Positions 1 through 7,920 are shown, numbered from the stretch's first letter. The stretch: DNA of 64,000 nucleotides from Acidobacteriota bacterium (GCA_027314025.1 DAHVCP010000046.1:62001-126000), one strand, 5' to 3'. The notes: a model not told the origin generated them from the sequence alone. Made by a program: numbers and translations.

Positions 1-1
1 T

Positions 2-292
2 GACGCCGTCGTCTGCATCGGCCTGCTAGTGTTCCTTGCGCCCGGCCGCGCCCGCGCCGCAGCCAGCGTCCTGCGCCGTCTGGTAAAACGAGGCGGGGTT
101 GCTGCGGTCAACGTCCTGGTCGAAGGAACCACCTTCTTGGAAATGTTCGAACCCGGCGCCCACTGCCTCTTCGGCGCTCGTGGGCTGGCCCGATATTTCC
201 CCAAGTGGGAGAACCTGTACTTCCGGGTTTCCGACCACCCCGCCCCGGGCGGCACCGTAAAGCGGTTCTGCACGCTCGTTGCCCGCCGCTAG
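2..292 (+). CDS. SAM-dependent methyltransferase, C-terminal part
   Basis: The frame is open from base 2 and ends at TAG 290-292, leaving 96 residues of a protein whose N-terminus lies outside the window. The visible part starts with a hydrophobic strand (DAVVCIGLL) and continues with GGVAAVNVLVEGT and a closing KRFCTLVARR. This is the usual C-terminal half of small class I methyltransferases of the TehB/Methyltransf-12 kind, where a strand-turn after the catalytic loop precedes a GG turn. The SAM-binding glycine motif would be upstream, so the substrate cannot be judged. A GTG at 29 is internal. The next 212 bases hold nothing I recognise. Confidence 0.6.
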   Translation, partial: DAVVCIGLLVFLAPGRARAAASVLRRLVKRGGVAAVNVLVEGTTFLEMFEPGAHCLFGARGLARYFPKWENLYFRVSDHPAPGGTVKRFCTLVARR

Positions 293-504
293 GGCGCGGG
301 CGCAGAAGAGAGCAATATGAGGTTCCTCATCGTACTCAATGTCAAAGCGCCGCGCGAATCAAAGCGGGACGGCCTCGCCTATTGAATCGGTCTTCCATCC
401 CTCTCGACACTGCTTCACCGCTCGGACGAGCCGGGCCCCGAGCCCCGGATTGCGACGGGCTCGGCACCCACCCGTCCCCTGGGCGCAACCGCGGGGACGG
501 CTCG

Positions 505-921
505 CTAGCGCCTTCCGGCCCAGGCCGGCCGTCCTTGCTCATCGCGCAGGGTCAGCGTTTTGCCGTCTTTCACAACCTCGCGCGCCACGATGTAGTGGTA
601 GTGCTCTGTCGTCACCTTGGAGCCGGTGACCTCTACGTGGTCGCCGCGGCGGAACTGAAAGCCCTCCTGCCGGACAAACAGCACCGGGCCGAGATGAACC
701 ATCGTGACGCCGCCCTCATGCCGTACCCGCAACTCCAGAATGTGAACCCGGCCGCGCGGCGCCCAAACGTGCACGCCCACGACTTCTCCGCGAATGGTGG
801 TCACCGTCGCCGGATCGTAAATCCGGTGCTGCGGCCCCATGCCTTGCGCCATCGCCAGCGTCGCGGCTCCCAAAATCGCCGCCGCCGCCGCCAGCCGAAT
901 CAATACGCCTTGTTTCGTCAT
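505..921 (-). CDS. Small secreted protein, OB-fold-like, function unknown
   Basis: A 138-residue protein with a signal peptide (MTKQ followed by an Ala-rich hydrophobic stretch ending AMAQG, about residues 1-26). The rest looks like an all-beta barrel: TIRGEVVGVHVW, HILELRVRHEGG, VHLGPVLFV, GDHVEVTGSKV and a C-terminal TLRDEQGRPAW. I recall this pattern (HLGP, GDxVxVxGS, LRDxxGxPxW) from small secreted proteins of acidobacteria and deltaproteobacteria, but no function is known to me. The start is ATG 921, preceded by GGGAGGAAG at a good distance; a longer open frame to 1032 has no such site. The same-strand gene ending at 1113 lies 191 bp upstream. Confidence 0.7.
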   Translation of the reverse strand: MTKQGVLIRLAAAAAILGAATLAMAQGMGPQHRIYDPATVTTIRGEVVGVHVWAPRGRVHILELRVRHEGGVTMVHLGPVLFVRQEGFQFRRGDHVEVTGSKVTTEHYHYIVAREVVKDGKTLTLRDEQGRPAWAGRR

Positions 922-1112
922 AGCTTCCTCCCTGCTTGCACCACTCGTTAACCGCTGCCGCGCTCCCGCGGAACGCGCCATCGCGCCGTTGCCTTTGCCG
1001 CGCCCACGGCCGCGGCGGACGGGGTAGCCCATGAGTCCGCCGCGGCCAATTCCTCCGGTTCCCGCCGCCGGCGCGCAGCCGTTGCACTGCCTTGGGCTGC
1101 CCGGCCACTGGG

Positions 1113-1829
1113 TTACTGCTGCGGCCGCATCGTTTGTTGGATGCGATCGAACCCTCGCTTGGAGTGCCCATACCGCACCGCGTCGTGAATCAGGCCATGC
1201 AATTCAGACGCCAGCCGGGCATTGGCTTTCGCCAGGGTTTTGTACTCTGCATTGAAGTGCAAGGGTCGGGCTTTGCTGTTGTACTCGGCGATGGTTTCTT
1301 CCATGTTGCCGGCCAATTCTTCTAGCATCGGCCGGAGTTGGTCCACCACCCCTTGCTGCCATGCCGCGCCGTTTTCCCGTTCGTCGCGCATTTGCTGTTC
1401 CAGCTTGCCCAACTGGTTCACGTGGTCGCGAATGATGTTCAACTGCTCTCCGTGCAGCTCGCGAGATGCCCGCACGGGGTGATATGCCTCCAGCTCATGC
1501 GCATCCCGCAACAACTGACTCGCTCGCAGATTGGCGTCCGCAAACAGCCGGTTCAGCTCCTCCGAGTCCTCTTCCGCCGCCGCGGGCTCCGCGGCCGCCG
1601 GTTCTTGCGCCTGCGTCGGCTCCCCCTGAGCCGGCTGCGCCTCTTGCCCAGCCTCGCCCTGCTGGCCTTGTTGCGTCGGTTGGCTGATTTGCGGCTGGTT
1701 TTGATCCTCGCCGGACGACGTCGTGTCCTGTGCGACTGCCCGGTGAATGGTAAACAACAGGAAGAAGACTGCCGCGGCTGCCGCCGCCCACCGGAACCCG
1801 ATTCCACGCCTTGCGAACGCTGATTTCAT
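1113..1829 (-). CDS. Secreted Gln/Glu-rich helical protein, unknown function
   Basis: A 238-residue protein starting at ATG 1829 with GGGAGG seven bases before it. Residues 1-31 form a signal peptide (positive start, AAAAAAVFFLLF core, AVAQ end). Residues about 35-85 are low-complexity Gln/Glu/Ala/Pro repeats (TQQGQQGEAGQEAQPAQ and similar), probably an unstructured spacer. Residues about 88-238 are charged and helical, with many Glu/Arg/Leu heptad-like positions, suggesting a periplasmic coiled coil. No catalytic motif is visible. The protein is likely exported to the periplasm; role unknown. Confidence 0.65.
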   Translation of the reverse strand: MKSAFARRGIGFRWAAAAAAVFFLLFTIHRAVAQDTTSSGEDQNQPQISQPTQQGQQGEAGQEAQPAQGEPTQAQEPAAAEPAAAEEDSEELNRLFADANLRASQLLRDAHELEAYHPVRASRELHGEQLNIIRDHVNQLGKLEQQMRDERENGAAWQQGVVDQLRPMLEELAGNMEETIAEYNSKARPLHFNAEYKTLAKANARLASELHGLIHDAVRYGHSKRGFDRIQQTMRPQQ

Positions 1830-2236
1830 GGTCGGAACCTCCCTGTGCTCCGCAATTGCAAGGCAAGGGCCACCTGTCGACCAGCGCGCAGGCGCTCGCG
1901 ATCGCCGCTGCGCACGCTGCCGCAAGTGCCGTTCGCCGCCACGCGGGGGCGCGGCCCGGGACCGGCCCATACATGGCGGGCGATGGAAAGTCAGGGGTTT
2001 CCGGCGCTTGGCGGCCTGCGCCCCGCGCCATTGGGCCGGCTCCGCTTGACCGGGAAATGCACCGGGCGGAAGGAGCGACGAAAGTCGAAGAGTGGTGGCT
2101 GCGCCCACCCATGGGTTCCTCGACCCAGGCGGGCCTGTGTACGCACCCGGGCCTCGCCGCGAAGGGCGGCTCGCACCGCACGGAGCCGGGGTGTCGGCTG
2201 GCTGCCAGGGTAGGCGGTTTTCATGGCCCCGAAACC
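1830..2236. other. Gene-free stretch
   Basis: No credible gene is seen here. Open frames on both strands lack family resemblance and have a biased composition. It must contain the promoter of the minus-strand secreted protein that starts at 1829, but no clear -10/-35 pair stands out. Confidence 0.4.
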
Positions 2237-2296
2237 GAAGCCCGGCTGCCTCGGCCTTTAGGTCGTGAAGCCCGGCTGCCCCGGCCTTTGAGCCAT
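2237..2296 (+). repeat. Two-copy 30-bp tandem repeat
   Basis: GAAGCCCGGCTGCC begins at 2237 and again at 2267, each followed by a C/T-variable CGGCCTTT; the period is 30 bp with a few differences. It lies in a gene-free stretch just outside the left 203-bp inverted repeat. Confidence 0.7.
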
Positions 2297-2392
2297 AAAG
2301 ACGGAATCGGAGCTATCGAGCAGAGATGCGCGGCACTACCCCGAGCCGGGACGCCCAGCCGAAGCCGGAAGATCCCGGGCAAGCCCGCTTGA

Positions 2393-2595
2393 CGCGGGGG
2401 CCGCGCCGTTTGCTCGGGGAGCAAAGCGGGCGCGGAAAGGCCGCGAAATTCCGCAGGACGGCCCGCCCCCGGCGGGCGAAGCGGCGCGGCTCCCAGCGAC
2501 GCACCGGCTGGGCCGGGGCGGGCTGGGGTCCCCGGCCCAGTCGGCGCGTAAGCGGGACGCGCGGCGCAGCCGCGCTGGGGCCCGCGCCAAGCAAT
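2393..2595 (-). repeat. 203-bp inverted repeat, left arm (family A)
   Basis: Read on the minus strand, 2595 to 2393 matches 3928 to 4130 on the plus strand base for base except three substitutions (by manual alignment), about 98.5% identity over 203 bp. One end reads ATTGCTTGGCGCGGGCC; the other holds GCTCCCCGAGC and ends CCCCCGCG. Identity stops sharply at both edges. Related but more diverged copies occur near 5850, 19095 and 19329, so this is one member of a dispersed family placed in inverted orientation around one gene. Confidence 0.9.
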
Positions 2596-2649
2596 GGGGG
2601 CCGTGGCGTGCGTGCGCAACGGCACACAGCCGCAGCATCCCGTTAGCGA

Positions 2650-3924
2650 ATGGGGCTCCTGTACGGAGGGACCGCGGCAGAGCTGGGCAATAATGGAGTT
2701 ACTACGAAGACAACACGGTCCATTGCGATAGTTGCGGCCCTGGCGTTGGCTGGGCTGGGCATTCTGCTGCTCAGCCGCTCCGCGCAGCGGCCCGCGAGGC
2801 GCGGCCGGAGCCTGCTGGCCGCGCTCGGCGCCGCGATGCCAATGGGCCACCGCGCGGGCACTGGGGGAGCGGGCGACGAACCCGCCACCGCGCCGCCCGC
2901 CACCGTAAACAAAGCCGCTTACAACGCCAAAATGCTGGCCCTGGCGAATCTTCCACCCTGGCGCAACTGCGCTCCTGTCGGCGCCGCCGCTCGTGCTCGG
3001 CGCCGCCCGGCCAAGCAGCAGCCACGCATGCGGGCGGCGATCCGGAAGGTTGCATCCCACCGGCGCCTGCGCCGACGGGCCGCGCCGCTGCCGCCGTGCA
3101 AGCCCCGCCTCTGGCCTGTTCCTACCGTCTATCCCAACGCCGGCGCGCTGCTGCCCTTCCAGCGCATCGTGGCCTATTACGGCAATTTCTTTTCGCCCCA
3201 CATGGGCATCCTCGGAGCCTACCCGCCGGCGGAGGTGCTGGCCAAGCTCAAGGTCCAGGCGGCGGCTTGGGCCAGAGCCGACCCCACCACGCCCGTGGTG
3301 CCGGCGATTGACTACATCGCGGTCTCCGCGCAAGAAGATCCCGGACGGAATGGGAAATACATTCTGCACATGCCGCCGGACCAAATCGAAAAAGCTCTCC
3401 AGATGGCGAACAGCATTCATGGATTGCTGTTTTTGGATGTGCAGCCTGGTTGGAGCACGGTGCGTGCCGAGGTGCCGCGCCTGGCTCCCTATCTAAAGCT
3501 GCCCAACGTCGAGCTGGCCCTGGATCCGGAGTTCGATTTGGTTCCGGGCAAGCGCCCCGGCGCGTGGCGCGGCACCATGGGCGCCGCGGCCATCAACTTC
3601 GCGGCGCGCTACTTGGCACGCCTTGCCGTCAAGTACCATCTGCCGCCAAAGATCCTCGTCATCCACCGCTTCACCCAGCGCATGGTGACGGATTACCGCG
3701 CCATTCGCCCTTTACCCGAGGTGGAGATCGTGATGGATATGGACGGCTTCGGCTCGCCCTACCTAAAGATCTCCACGTACAAGAGCTTCATCGCCAGCCA
3801 GCCGGTGCAGTTCACCGGGTTCAAGCTGTTCTACAAGAACGACCGTTGGCACGGCAGCCGGCTGATGACTCCGGCCCAGGTGCTGCGCCTCTCCCCCCGG
3901 CCCATCTTCATCCTCTACCAATAA
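2650..3924 (+). CDS. Membrane-anchored or secreted protein, barrel-like domain, unknown function
   Basis: A 424-residue frame. Residues about 23-42 (SIAIVAALALAGLGILLL) are a signal or anchor helix. Residues about 45-155 are a basic, Ala/Arg-rich, poorly conserved-looking linker. Residues about 165-424 form a well-ordered domain beginning AYYGNFFSPHMG and continuing with VVPAIDYIAVSA, GLLFLDVQPG, VELALDPEFDL, KILVIHRFT, VEIVMDMDGFG and a final PIFILYQ. The alternating strands, each ending in acidic residues, suggest a TIM-barrel resembling glycoside hydrolases, but I cannot assign a family. The start at ATG 2650 is uncertain, with no clear Shine-Dalgarno. The gene is the only occupant between two 203-bp inverted repeats. 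A frameshift in the linker cannot be excluded. Confidence 0.6.
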   Translation: MGLLYGGTAAELGNNGVTTKTTRSIAIVAALALAGLGILLLSRSAQRPARRGRSLLAALGAAMPMGHRAGTGGAGDEPATAPPATVNKAAYNAKMLALANLPPWRNCAPVGAAARARRRPAKQQPRMRAAIRKVASHRRLRRRAAPLPPCKPRLWPVPTVYPNAGALLPFQRIVAYYGNFFSPHMGILGAYPPAEVLAKLKVQAAAWARADPTTPVVPAIDYIAVSAQEDPGRNGKYILHMPPDQIEKALQMANSIHGLLFLDVQPGWSTVRAEVPRLAPYLKLPNVELALDPEFDLVPGKRPGAWRGTMGAAAINFAARYLARLAVKYHLPPKILVIHRFTQRMVTDYRAIRPLPEVEIVMDMDGFGSPYLKISTYKSFIASQPVQFTGFKLFYKNDRWHGSRLMTPAQVLRLSPRPIFILYQ

Positions 3925-3927
3925 ACT

Positions 3928-4130
3928 ATTGCTTGGCGCGGGCCCCAGCGCGGCTGCGCCGCGCGTTCCGCTTACGCGCCGACTGGGCCGGGGACCCCAG
4001 CCCGCCCCGGCCCAGCCGGTGCGTCGCTGGGAGCCGCGCCGCTTCGCCCGCCGGGGGCGGGCCGTCCTGCGGAATTTCGCGGCCTTTCCGCGCCCGATTT
4101 GCTCCCCGAGCAAAAGGCGCGGCCCCCGCG
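3928..4130 (+). repeat. 203-bp inverted repeat, right arm (family A)
   Basis: This is the partner of the 2393-2595 arm, starting three bases after the stop codon of the enclosed gene. It differs from the left arm at three positions (one near 3966, two in 4098-4116). Internal short dyads such as GCTCCCCGAGC would let a transcript fold. It may serve as the transcription end of the enclosed gene. Confidence 0.9.
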
Positions 4131-4219
4131 TGCGGTCCGGCGATGTCGAAACCGGCTGGGCTGGAGGCGACATCGCGGGAGAGGGCGGGGCGGGACCGCC
4201 GCTCCCGGGAGGAGTCGTC

Positions 4220-5131
4220 ATGCACCGCATCACGCCGCATTTCTGGTTTGATCAGGAGGCCCGCGAGGCGGCGAGCTTTTACACGCAGTTGTTTCCCTCC
4301 TCGCGGCTGGAGAGCGTGACCGGCCTGCGCAACACCCCCAGCGGCGACTGCGATCTGGTGCGCTTTACCCTGGCCGACCAGCCGTTCATGGCGATCAGCG
4401 CCGGGCCCATGTTCCGCTTCAACCCCACGATTTCGTTTCTGGTCCGATGCGGGTCCGAAGCGGAGGTGGATGCCTTGTGGGAACGATTGGCCGAGGGCGG
4501 CAAGCCGCACCTGCCGTTGGGCGCCTACCCGTTTAGCCCGCGCTACGGCTGGGTTGCGGACCGTTTCGGCCTTTCCTGGCAGGTCATGTTGGGCAGCGGC
4601 GGCCAGAAGATCACTCCCGTGCTGATGTTCACCGGCGCCGCCGCCGGTCAGGCGGAAGCAGCGATGGATTTCTATGCGTCGGCGTTTCGCGCTGCTCCCC
4701 CGCCAGCAGAGGGGATGCTCGGCGGCGGCGAGAGCCAGGCGAGCGTTTTGGCGCGCTATGGCGAATCCCATGCGCCGGAGCGCCCGGGCAGCGTGCAGTT
4801 CGCCGCGCTGCGCCTGCGCGGCCAGGAATTCGCCGCCATGGATAGCGCCCGCGACCACGGGTGTACGTTCAATGAGGCCATCTCGTTTCTCATTCCCTGC
4901 GACACGCAGGTGGAGATTGACTATTTCTGGAACCGGTTGGCGGCCGACCCGAATGCCGGCCAGTGCGGTTGGCTGAAGGATCGCTTCGGTGTCTCCTGGC
5001 AAGTCGACCCGGCCATGATGCGGAAGATGCTGTGTGGCGATGCCCCAGCGGTGGATCGCGTCACGGCCGCATTTCTCAGGATGAAGAAATTCGACCTTGC
5101 CGCCTTGCGCCGCGCCTATGAAGGCCGCTGA
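4220..5131 (+). CDS. VOC-superfamily protein with two PhnB-like domains
   Basis: A 303-residue protein starting at ATG 4220 behind GGGAGGAG (4207-4214). It holds two copies of the PhnB-like / 3-demethylubiquinone-9 3-methyltransferase-like fold: residues about 1-140 (ITPHFWFDQEAREAASFY ... YGWVADRFGLSWQV) and about 142-280 (ITPVLMFTGAAAGQAEAAMDFY ... CGWLKDRFGVSWQVDP). The repeated W-x-x-DRFGxSWQV ending is typical. Despite the historical family name these proteins are not proven methyltransferases; most have no known substrate. The C-terminal tail (VTAAFLRMKKFDLAALRRA) is the family's usual ending. Confidence 0.9.
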   Translation: MHRITPHFWFDQEAREAASFYTQLFPSSRLESVTGLRNTPSGDCDLVRFTLADQPFMAISAGPMFRFNPTISFLVRCGSEAEVDALWERLAEGGKPHLPLGAYPFSPRYGWVADRFGLSWQVMLGSGGQKITPVLMFTGAAAGQAEAAMDFYASAFRAAPPPAEGMLGGGESQASVLARYGESHAPERPGSVQFAALRLRGQEFAAMDSARDHGCTFNEAISFLIPCDTQVEIDYFWNRLAADPNAGQCGWLKDRFGVSWQVDPAMMRKMLCGDAPAVDRVTAAFLRMKKFDLAALRRAYEGR

Positions 5132-5190
5132 GAATACGCCGCCGGCTGGTTCAGGGTCAAACCGACCCAGTGTGGGCTAGGATGCATGCG

Positions 5191-5718
5191 ATGGTGATCG
5201 TCAGCGCCGGACTGCTTCTGTGGCGGCGACGCGGACATGATCCCCGCGGCGGCGCGCCTCCTTCGCGGCCCGAAAGCGTCGAGGCGTTGCTGGTTCATTT
5301 GGGCGGGCCGTTCTGGCGGACTCGAGATCAGGGCGCCTGGTCCATTCCCAAGGGCGAAGCTCTGCCGGGAGAGTCCCTCCTGCGCACCGCTCGCCGTGAA
5401 TTCGGCGAGGAGACGGGATTTTCCAGCCCCGAGGAACCGGCGCGCGATGACGCTTCCAGTCCTTACCTTCCGCTCGGCGACGCCCGCGTCTCGCACGGCA
5501 AGCTGGTGGTTATCTTCGCCTTCGAGGGCGATTGCGATCCCGCCCGCCTGCGGAGCAACACCTTCGAAGTGGAATGGCCGCCACGGTCGGGCCGGATGCG
5601 GACATTCCCCAAGGCGGACCGTGCTGCTTTCTTTCCTCTCGCCGCTGCCCAGGCGGTGATTCATCCGTCACAGCGAGTCTTCCTGGATCGGCTCGCGCGG
5701 CAGCTTCGGCCCAAATAG
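5191..5718 (+). CDS. Nudix hydrolase
   Basis: A 175-residue protein with a complete Nudix box: G-x5-E-x7-REFGEETGF within GEALPGESLL...REFGEETGF, giving the metal-binding Glu residues needed to cleave nucleoside diphosphate-linked compounds. It opens with VSAGLLLWRR, the first strand of the fold, and has WSIPKG before the box, as in the diadenosine polyphosphate/NTP pyrophosphohydrolase-like group. I chose ATG 5191 because AGGA at 5179-5182 sits 8 bases upstream; ATG 5182 and GTG 5170 are in-frame alternatives. The substrate cannot be named from sequence. Confidence 0.88.
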   Translation: MVIVSAGLLLWRRRGHDPRGGAPPSRPESVEALLVHLGGPFWRTRDQGAWSIPKGEALPGESLLRTARREFGEETGFSSPEEPARDDASSPYLPLGDARVSHGKLVVIFAFEGDCDPARLRSNTFEVEWPPRSGRMRTFPKADRAAFFPLAAAQAVIHPSQRVFLDRLARQLRPK

Positions 5719-5848
5719 CCATTGCCCGCGTGTTGGGCGGCCGACGCTCCCTCCGCGGGCACGCATTGCGTATTTTGCCGCACGGCTGGGCGCTACCACC
5801 AGGAATCGTCGCCGGCTTCGGCGGGCAAAACGCAAATCCATTCGCGGG

Positions 5849-5927
5849 AGCCGCGCCTTTTGCCCTGAGGGCAAAACAGGCGCGTATGCGGGACGCGCCG
5901 CCTGCGGCGCAGCCGGGGCCCGCGCCC
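5849..5927 (-). repeat. Family A repeat, internally deleted copy
   Basis: This holds both ends of the 203-bp family A element (GCCGCGCCTTTTGC at one end; GCGCAGCCGGGGCCCGCGCC at the other) but lacks most of the middle. Its outer flank CCATTCGC also borders the copy near 19529, showing the true element is a little longer than the 203-bp pair. Confidence 0.6.
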
Positions 5928-6001
5928 ATCCGTGAGGTGACGGCGTCGGACCGCAGCTCGTTGATGGGCCTCCACGTGCAGCGGGTGCGGTGGGAGGGAA
6001 T

Positions 6002-6955
6002 ATGGCCGGCGACACGGTGGCATTCAACAACATCCTGGTGATGACGGATTTCTCGCCCGCTTCCGACCGGACGCTGCGCTATGCAGCGGGCTGGGCCCGC
6101 GCTTCCGGCGCCATGCTGCACGTCGCGCATTTCATACGGCCCATGGCGTACGCGCTGGCGGGCGACGCCTATGGCGAGCTGATGAATCGTTTATGGCAGG
6201 ACGGGCGCGAGGGGCTGTTGGCACTGGACCAGAGCGAGATGCTGCGCGACATTCCCCATGCCACCTGGCTCGATCCGGGCGAAATCCTCGATGGCCTGCC
6301 GTCGCTGATTTCCGCCCACCAAGTGGACCTCGTCCTGCTGGCCAGTTCCGGCCGGCGGGGAGTGGGCAAAGTGCTGCTGGGTTCGACCGCCGAGGCGGTC
6401 TTCCGCACCACCGGCTGTCCCGTGCTGATCGTCGGTCCTGGCGTTGCCGATGCCCGCCTGCAAGCGCCGGGGGTGGTATTGCTGGCCACGGATTTCGGCG
6501 CCGCCGCGCAGCGAGCGGCGGCTTATGCGTTCGCCGTGGCCCAGCAGCAGCACGCGCGACTCCATCTCTTGCATGTGCTGCGCCCGCCTGCCGAGGACTG
6601 CTCGCTGTGCAACGCGGAGGTCAATGCCGCGCAGACGCGATTGCTGGAGTTGGCGCCGCCCGGCGCGCGGCGAGCGGAACTCAACACCATCGTCCATTTT
6701 GGCCGGCCCGCGGAGGAAATCGTCAAGACCGCCCGCGAGCTCACGGCCGATCTGGTCGTTCTGGGCGCACGGCAGCCACCCAAGTTCACCTTGTACTCCG
6801 GCTGGGCGACCGCCTATGAGGTCCTCGGCGACGCCCCCTGCCCGGTGCTCACGTTGCGCGCGCCTGGCGGGCAGCCGGACCGTGCGCAAACTCCCCAGCA
6901 AGGGGCAGAGGGCAGGGACCAAACCACGGGAATCGCCTACAACCGCGCCCGATAG
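6002..6955 (+). CDS. Universal stress protein, tandem UspA domains
   Basis: A 317-residue cytoplasmic protein with two UspA folds. Domain 1 (about 8-148) starts FNNILVMTDFSPASDRTLRYA and ends with LASSGRRGVGKVLLGSTAE then CPVLIVGP, which contains the nucleotide-binding G-x2-G-x(n)-GS motif. Domain 2 (about 155-300) starts GVVLLATDFGAAAQRAAAYA and ends CPVLTLR but lacks a clear glycine motif. Start ATG 6002 follows GGGAGGG. It precedes the cupredoxin/Cyc2-like genes, and a similar tandem protein follows them, so both probably respond to the same condition. The last 25 residues look like untidy read-through. Confidence 0.9.
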   Translation: MAGDTVAFNNILVMTDFSPASDRTLRYAAGWARASGAMLHVAHFIRPMAYALAGDAYGELMNRLWQDGREGLLALDQSEMLRDIPHATWLDPGEILDGLPSLISAHQVDLVLLASSGRRGVGKVLLGSTAEAVFRTTGCPVLIVGPGVADARLQAPGVVLLATDFGAAAQRAAAYAFAVAQQQHARLHLLHVLRPPAEDCSLCNAEVNAAQTRLLELAPPGARRAELNTIVHFGRPAEEIVKTARELTADLVVLGARQPPKFTLYSGWATAYEVLGDAPCPVLTLRAPGGQPDRAQTPQQGAEGRDQTTGIAYNRAR

Positions 6956-7098
6956 TGCGCGCACTACCCGCGGTGGCCGCAAAGGAAGCGGCGCGGTCCG
7001 CGGCGACGCGTACGCGGGGCAATGCCCCGAAGCCGAGCGTACGCGGCGCAAGCCCCGCGTCTAGCACAGCCGGACCGGGCCCGCGGGGGCACCCGAGT

Positions 7099-7135
7099 GG
7101 GTGATTTTCACCGATGCCCATGGGTAAAATCACCC
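7099..7135 (+). promoter_or_regulatory. Paired dyads, candidate enhancer sites for the NtrC-like activator
   Basis: GGTGATTTTCACC (7100-7112) is a perfect dyad (GGTGA-TTT-TCACC). On the opposite strand, 7134 to 7123 reads GGTGATTTTACC, a second imperfect copy. The centres are about 22 bp apart, two helix turns. Together they also form a larger inverted repeat (GGGTGATTTT / AAAATCACCC). They lie about 105-130 bp upstream of the start point predicted by the sigma-54-like promoter at 7207-7223, a usual distance for enhancer-binding proteins. Binding by the activator encoded at 12396-13841 is inference. Confidence 0.6.
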
Positions 7136-7206
7136 GGTTTTGCGGATGCTCCTAAGTCGCCGTTCGCCGAAAGTGCGGTAAGCGCCATGGAATCAATAGA
7201 TGCATG

Positions 7207-7223
7207 TTGGCCACACGCTTGCT
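7207..7223 (+). promoter_or_regulatory. Sigma-54 (-24/-12) promoter
   Basis: TTGGCCACACGCTTGCT has GG at 7209-7210 and GC at 7221-7222 with exactly ten bases between, and matches TTGGC and TTGCT of the sigma-54 consensus. The predicted start is near 7233, giving a 25-base leader with GGAGG (7249-7253) before ATG 7259. The match and the presence of an NtrC-like gene nearby make this a strong candidate. Confidence 0.75.
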
Positions 7224-7258
7224 ACTAGCTAAGGCGTAGACGTTCCACGGAGGCATCC

Positions 7259-7885
7259 ATGATCAAGAAATCATTCGCAATCATCACCATTCTGCTGCTG
7301 GGCACGCTGGCTGCGTTCGCCGCTACCGGTTCGATTAGCGGCAAGATCTCCGGCATTCCCAAACCCCAAACCCTGCCTGGCGCGTTTCCCGCGCCTCCGG
7401 CCCCGGCCGTTGTGTATGCCGTGCCGCTGCCGGAGAAGGACTTCGCTCCGCCCAAAAAACTGTACGTGGTGGACCAGAAGTATACGGCTTTCGTTCCGCA
7501 TGTGTCGGGCGTGCCGCTGGGCGCGACGGTGGAGTTTAAGAACAATGACACCGTCAATCACAACGTCAACTGGAAAGCCATCGGCGCTGACAAAGCCCTG
7601 GCCAAGAATCTCGGCACCTTTCCTCCAGGACAAGCGGCGACGTATACCTTCAAACACGCCGGCGTGGTGCATTTGCAATGCTCGCTGCACCCCGACATGA
7701 GCGCCTGGATCTATGTGGCCCCGACTCCCTACGTCACGGTCAGCAAGAGCAACGGGAGCTACTCCCTGGCGAACGTTCCCGACGGCCGGTATCGCGTCGT
7801 CGTCTGGCACAGTGGCGCCAAGGAAGCCAGCCAAGTGGTGACCGTGGCGGATCACGCCGTGGTTAATCTGAAGCTGACGAAATAG
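7259..7885 (+). CDS. Periplasmic cupredoxin (type 1 copper protein)
   Basis: A 208-residue exported protein. Residues 1-22 are a signal peptide (MIKKSFAIITILLLGTLAAFAA). Residues about 50-155 are plastocyanin-like: NNDTVNHNVNW gives His101, and LQCSLHPDMSAW gives Cys141, His144 and Met147, the complete type 1 copper set in the C-x2-H-x2-M spacing. Residues about 156-208 (VSKSNGSYSLANVPDGRYRVVVWH) are a short carboxypeptidase-regulatory-like beta domain, as in methylamine-utilisation-type cupredoxins. It should be a periplasmic one-electron carrier. GGAGG precedes ATG 7259, and a sigma-54-type promoter lies upstream. Next downstream is a cytochrome-porin, so it may hand electrons to or from that protein. 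Confidence 0.88.
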   Translation: MIKKSFAIITILLLGTLAAFAATGSISGKISGIPKPQTLPGAFPAPPAPAVVYAVPLPEKDFAPPKKLYVVDQKYTAFVPHVSGVPLGATVEFKNNDTVNHNVNWKAIGADKALAKNLGTFPPGQAATYTFKHAGVVHLQCSLHPDMSAWIYVAPTPYVTVSKSNGSYSLANVPDGRYRVVVWHSGAKEASQVVTVADHAVVNLKLTK

Positions 7886-7897
7886 CTCACCTTGGGA

Positions 7898-7920
7898 CGG
7901 GCCCGGTGCTGCCGGGCCCG
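7898..7920 (+). terminator. Hairpin between cupredoxin and cytochrome-porin genes
   Basis: CGGGCCCGG-TGCTG-CCGGGCCCG forms a perfect 9-bp stem with a 5-base loop, 12 bases after the cupredoxin stop. The following CTTCCGTTTG is only weakly T-rich. It may partially terminate transcription or stabilise the upstream mRNA end, giving more cupredoxin than porin. Confidence 0.65.

Noticed and set aside
2326-2646. Open frames inside the left 203-bp repeat
   Set aside because: The same sequence recurs in inverted orientation at 3928-4130 and in other intergenic copies; the open frames follow from high GC, not from coding selection.
7099-7135. Hairpin read as the terminator of the first universal stress protein gene
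   Set aside because: It is over 140 bp past the stop, each half is itself a dyad (GGTGA-N3-TCACC), and it sits at enhancer distance from a sigma-54-type promoter; a regulatory site explains it better.
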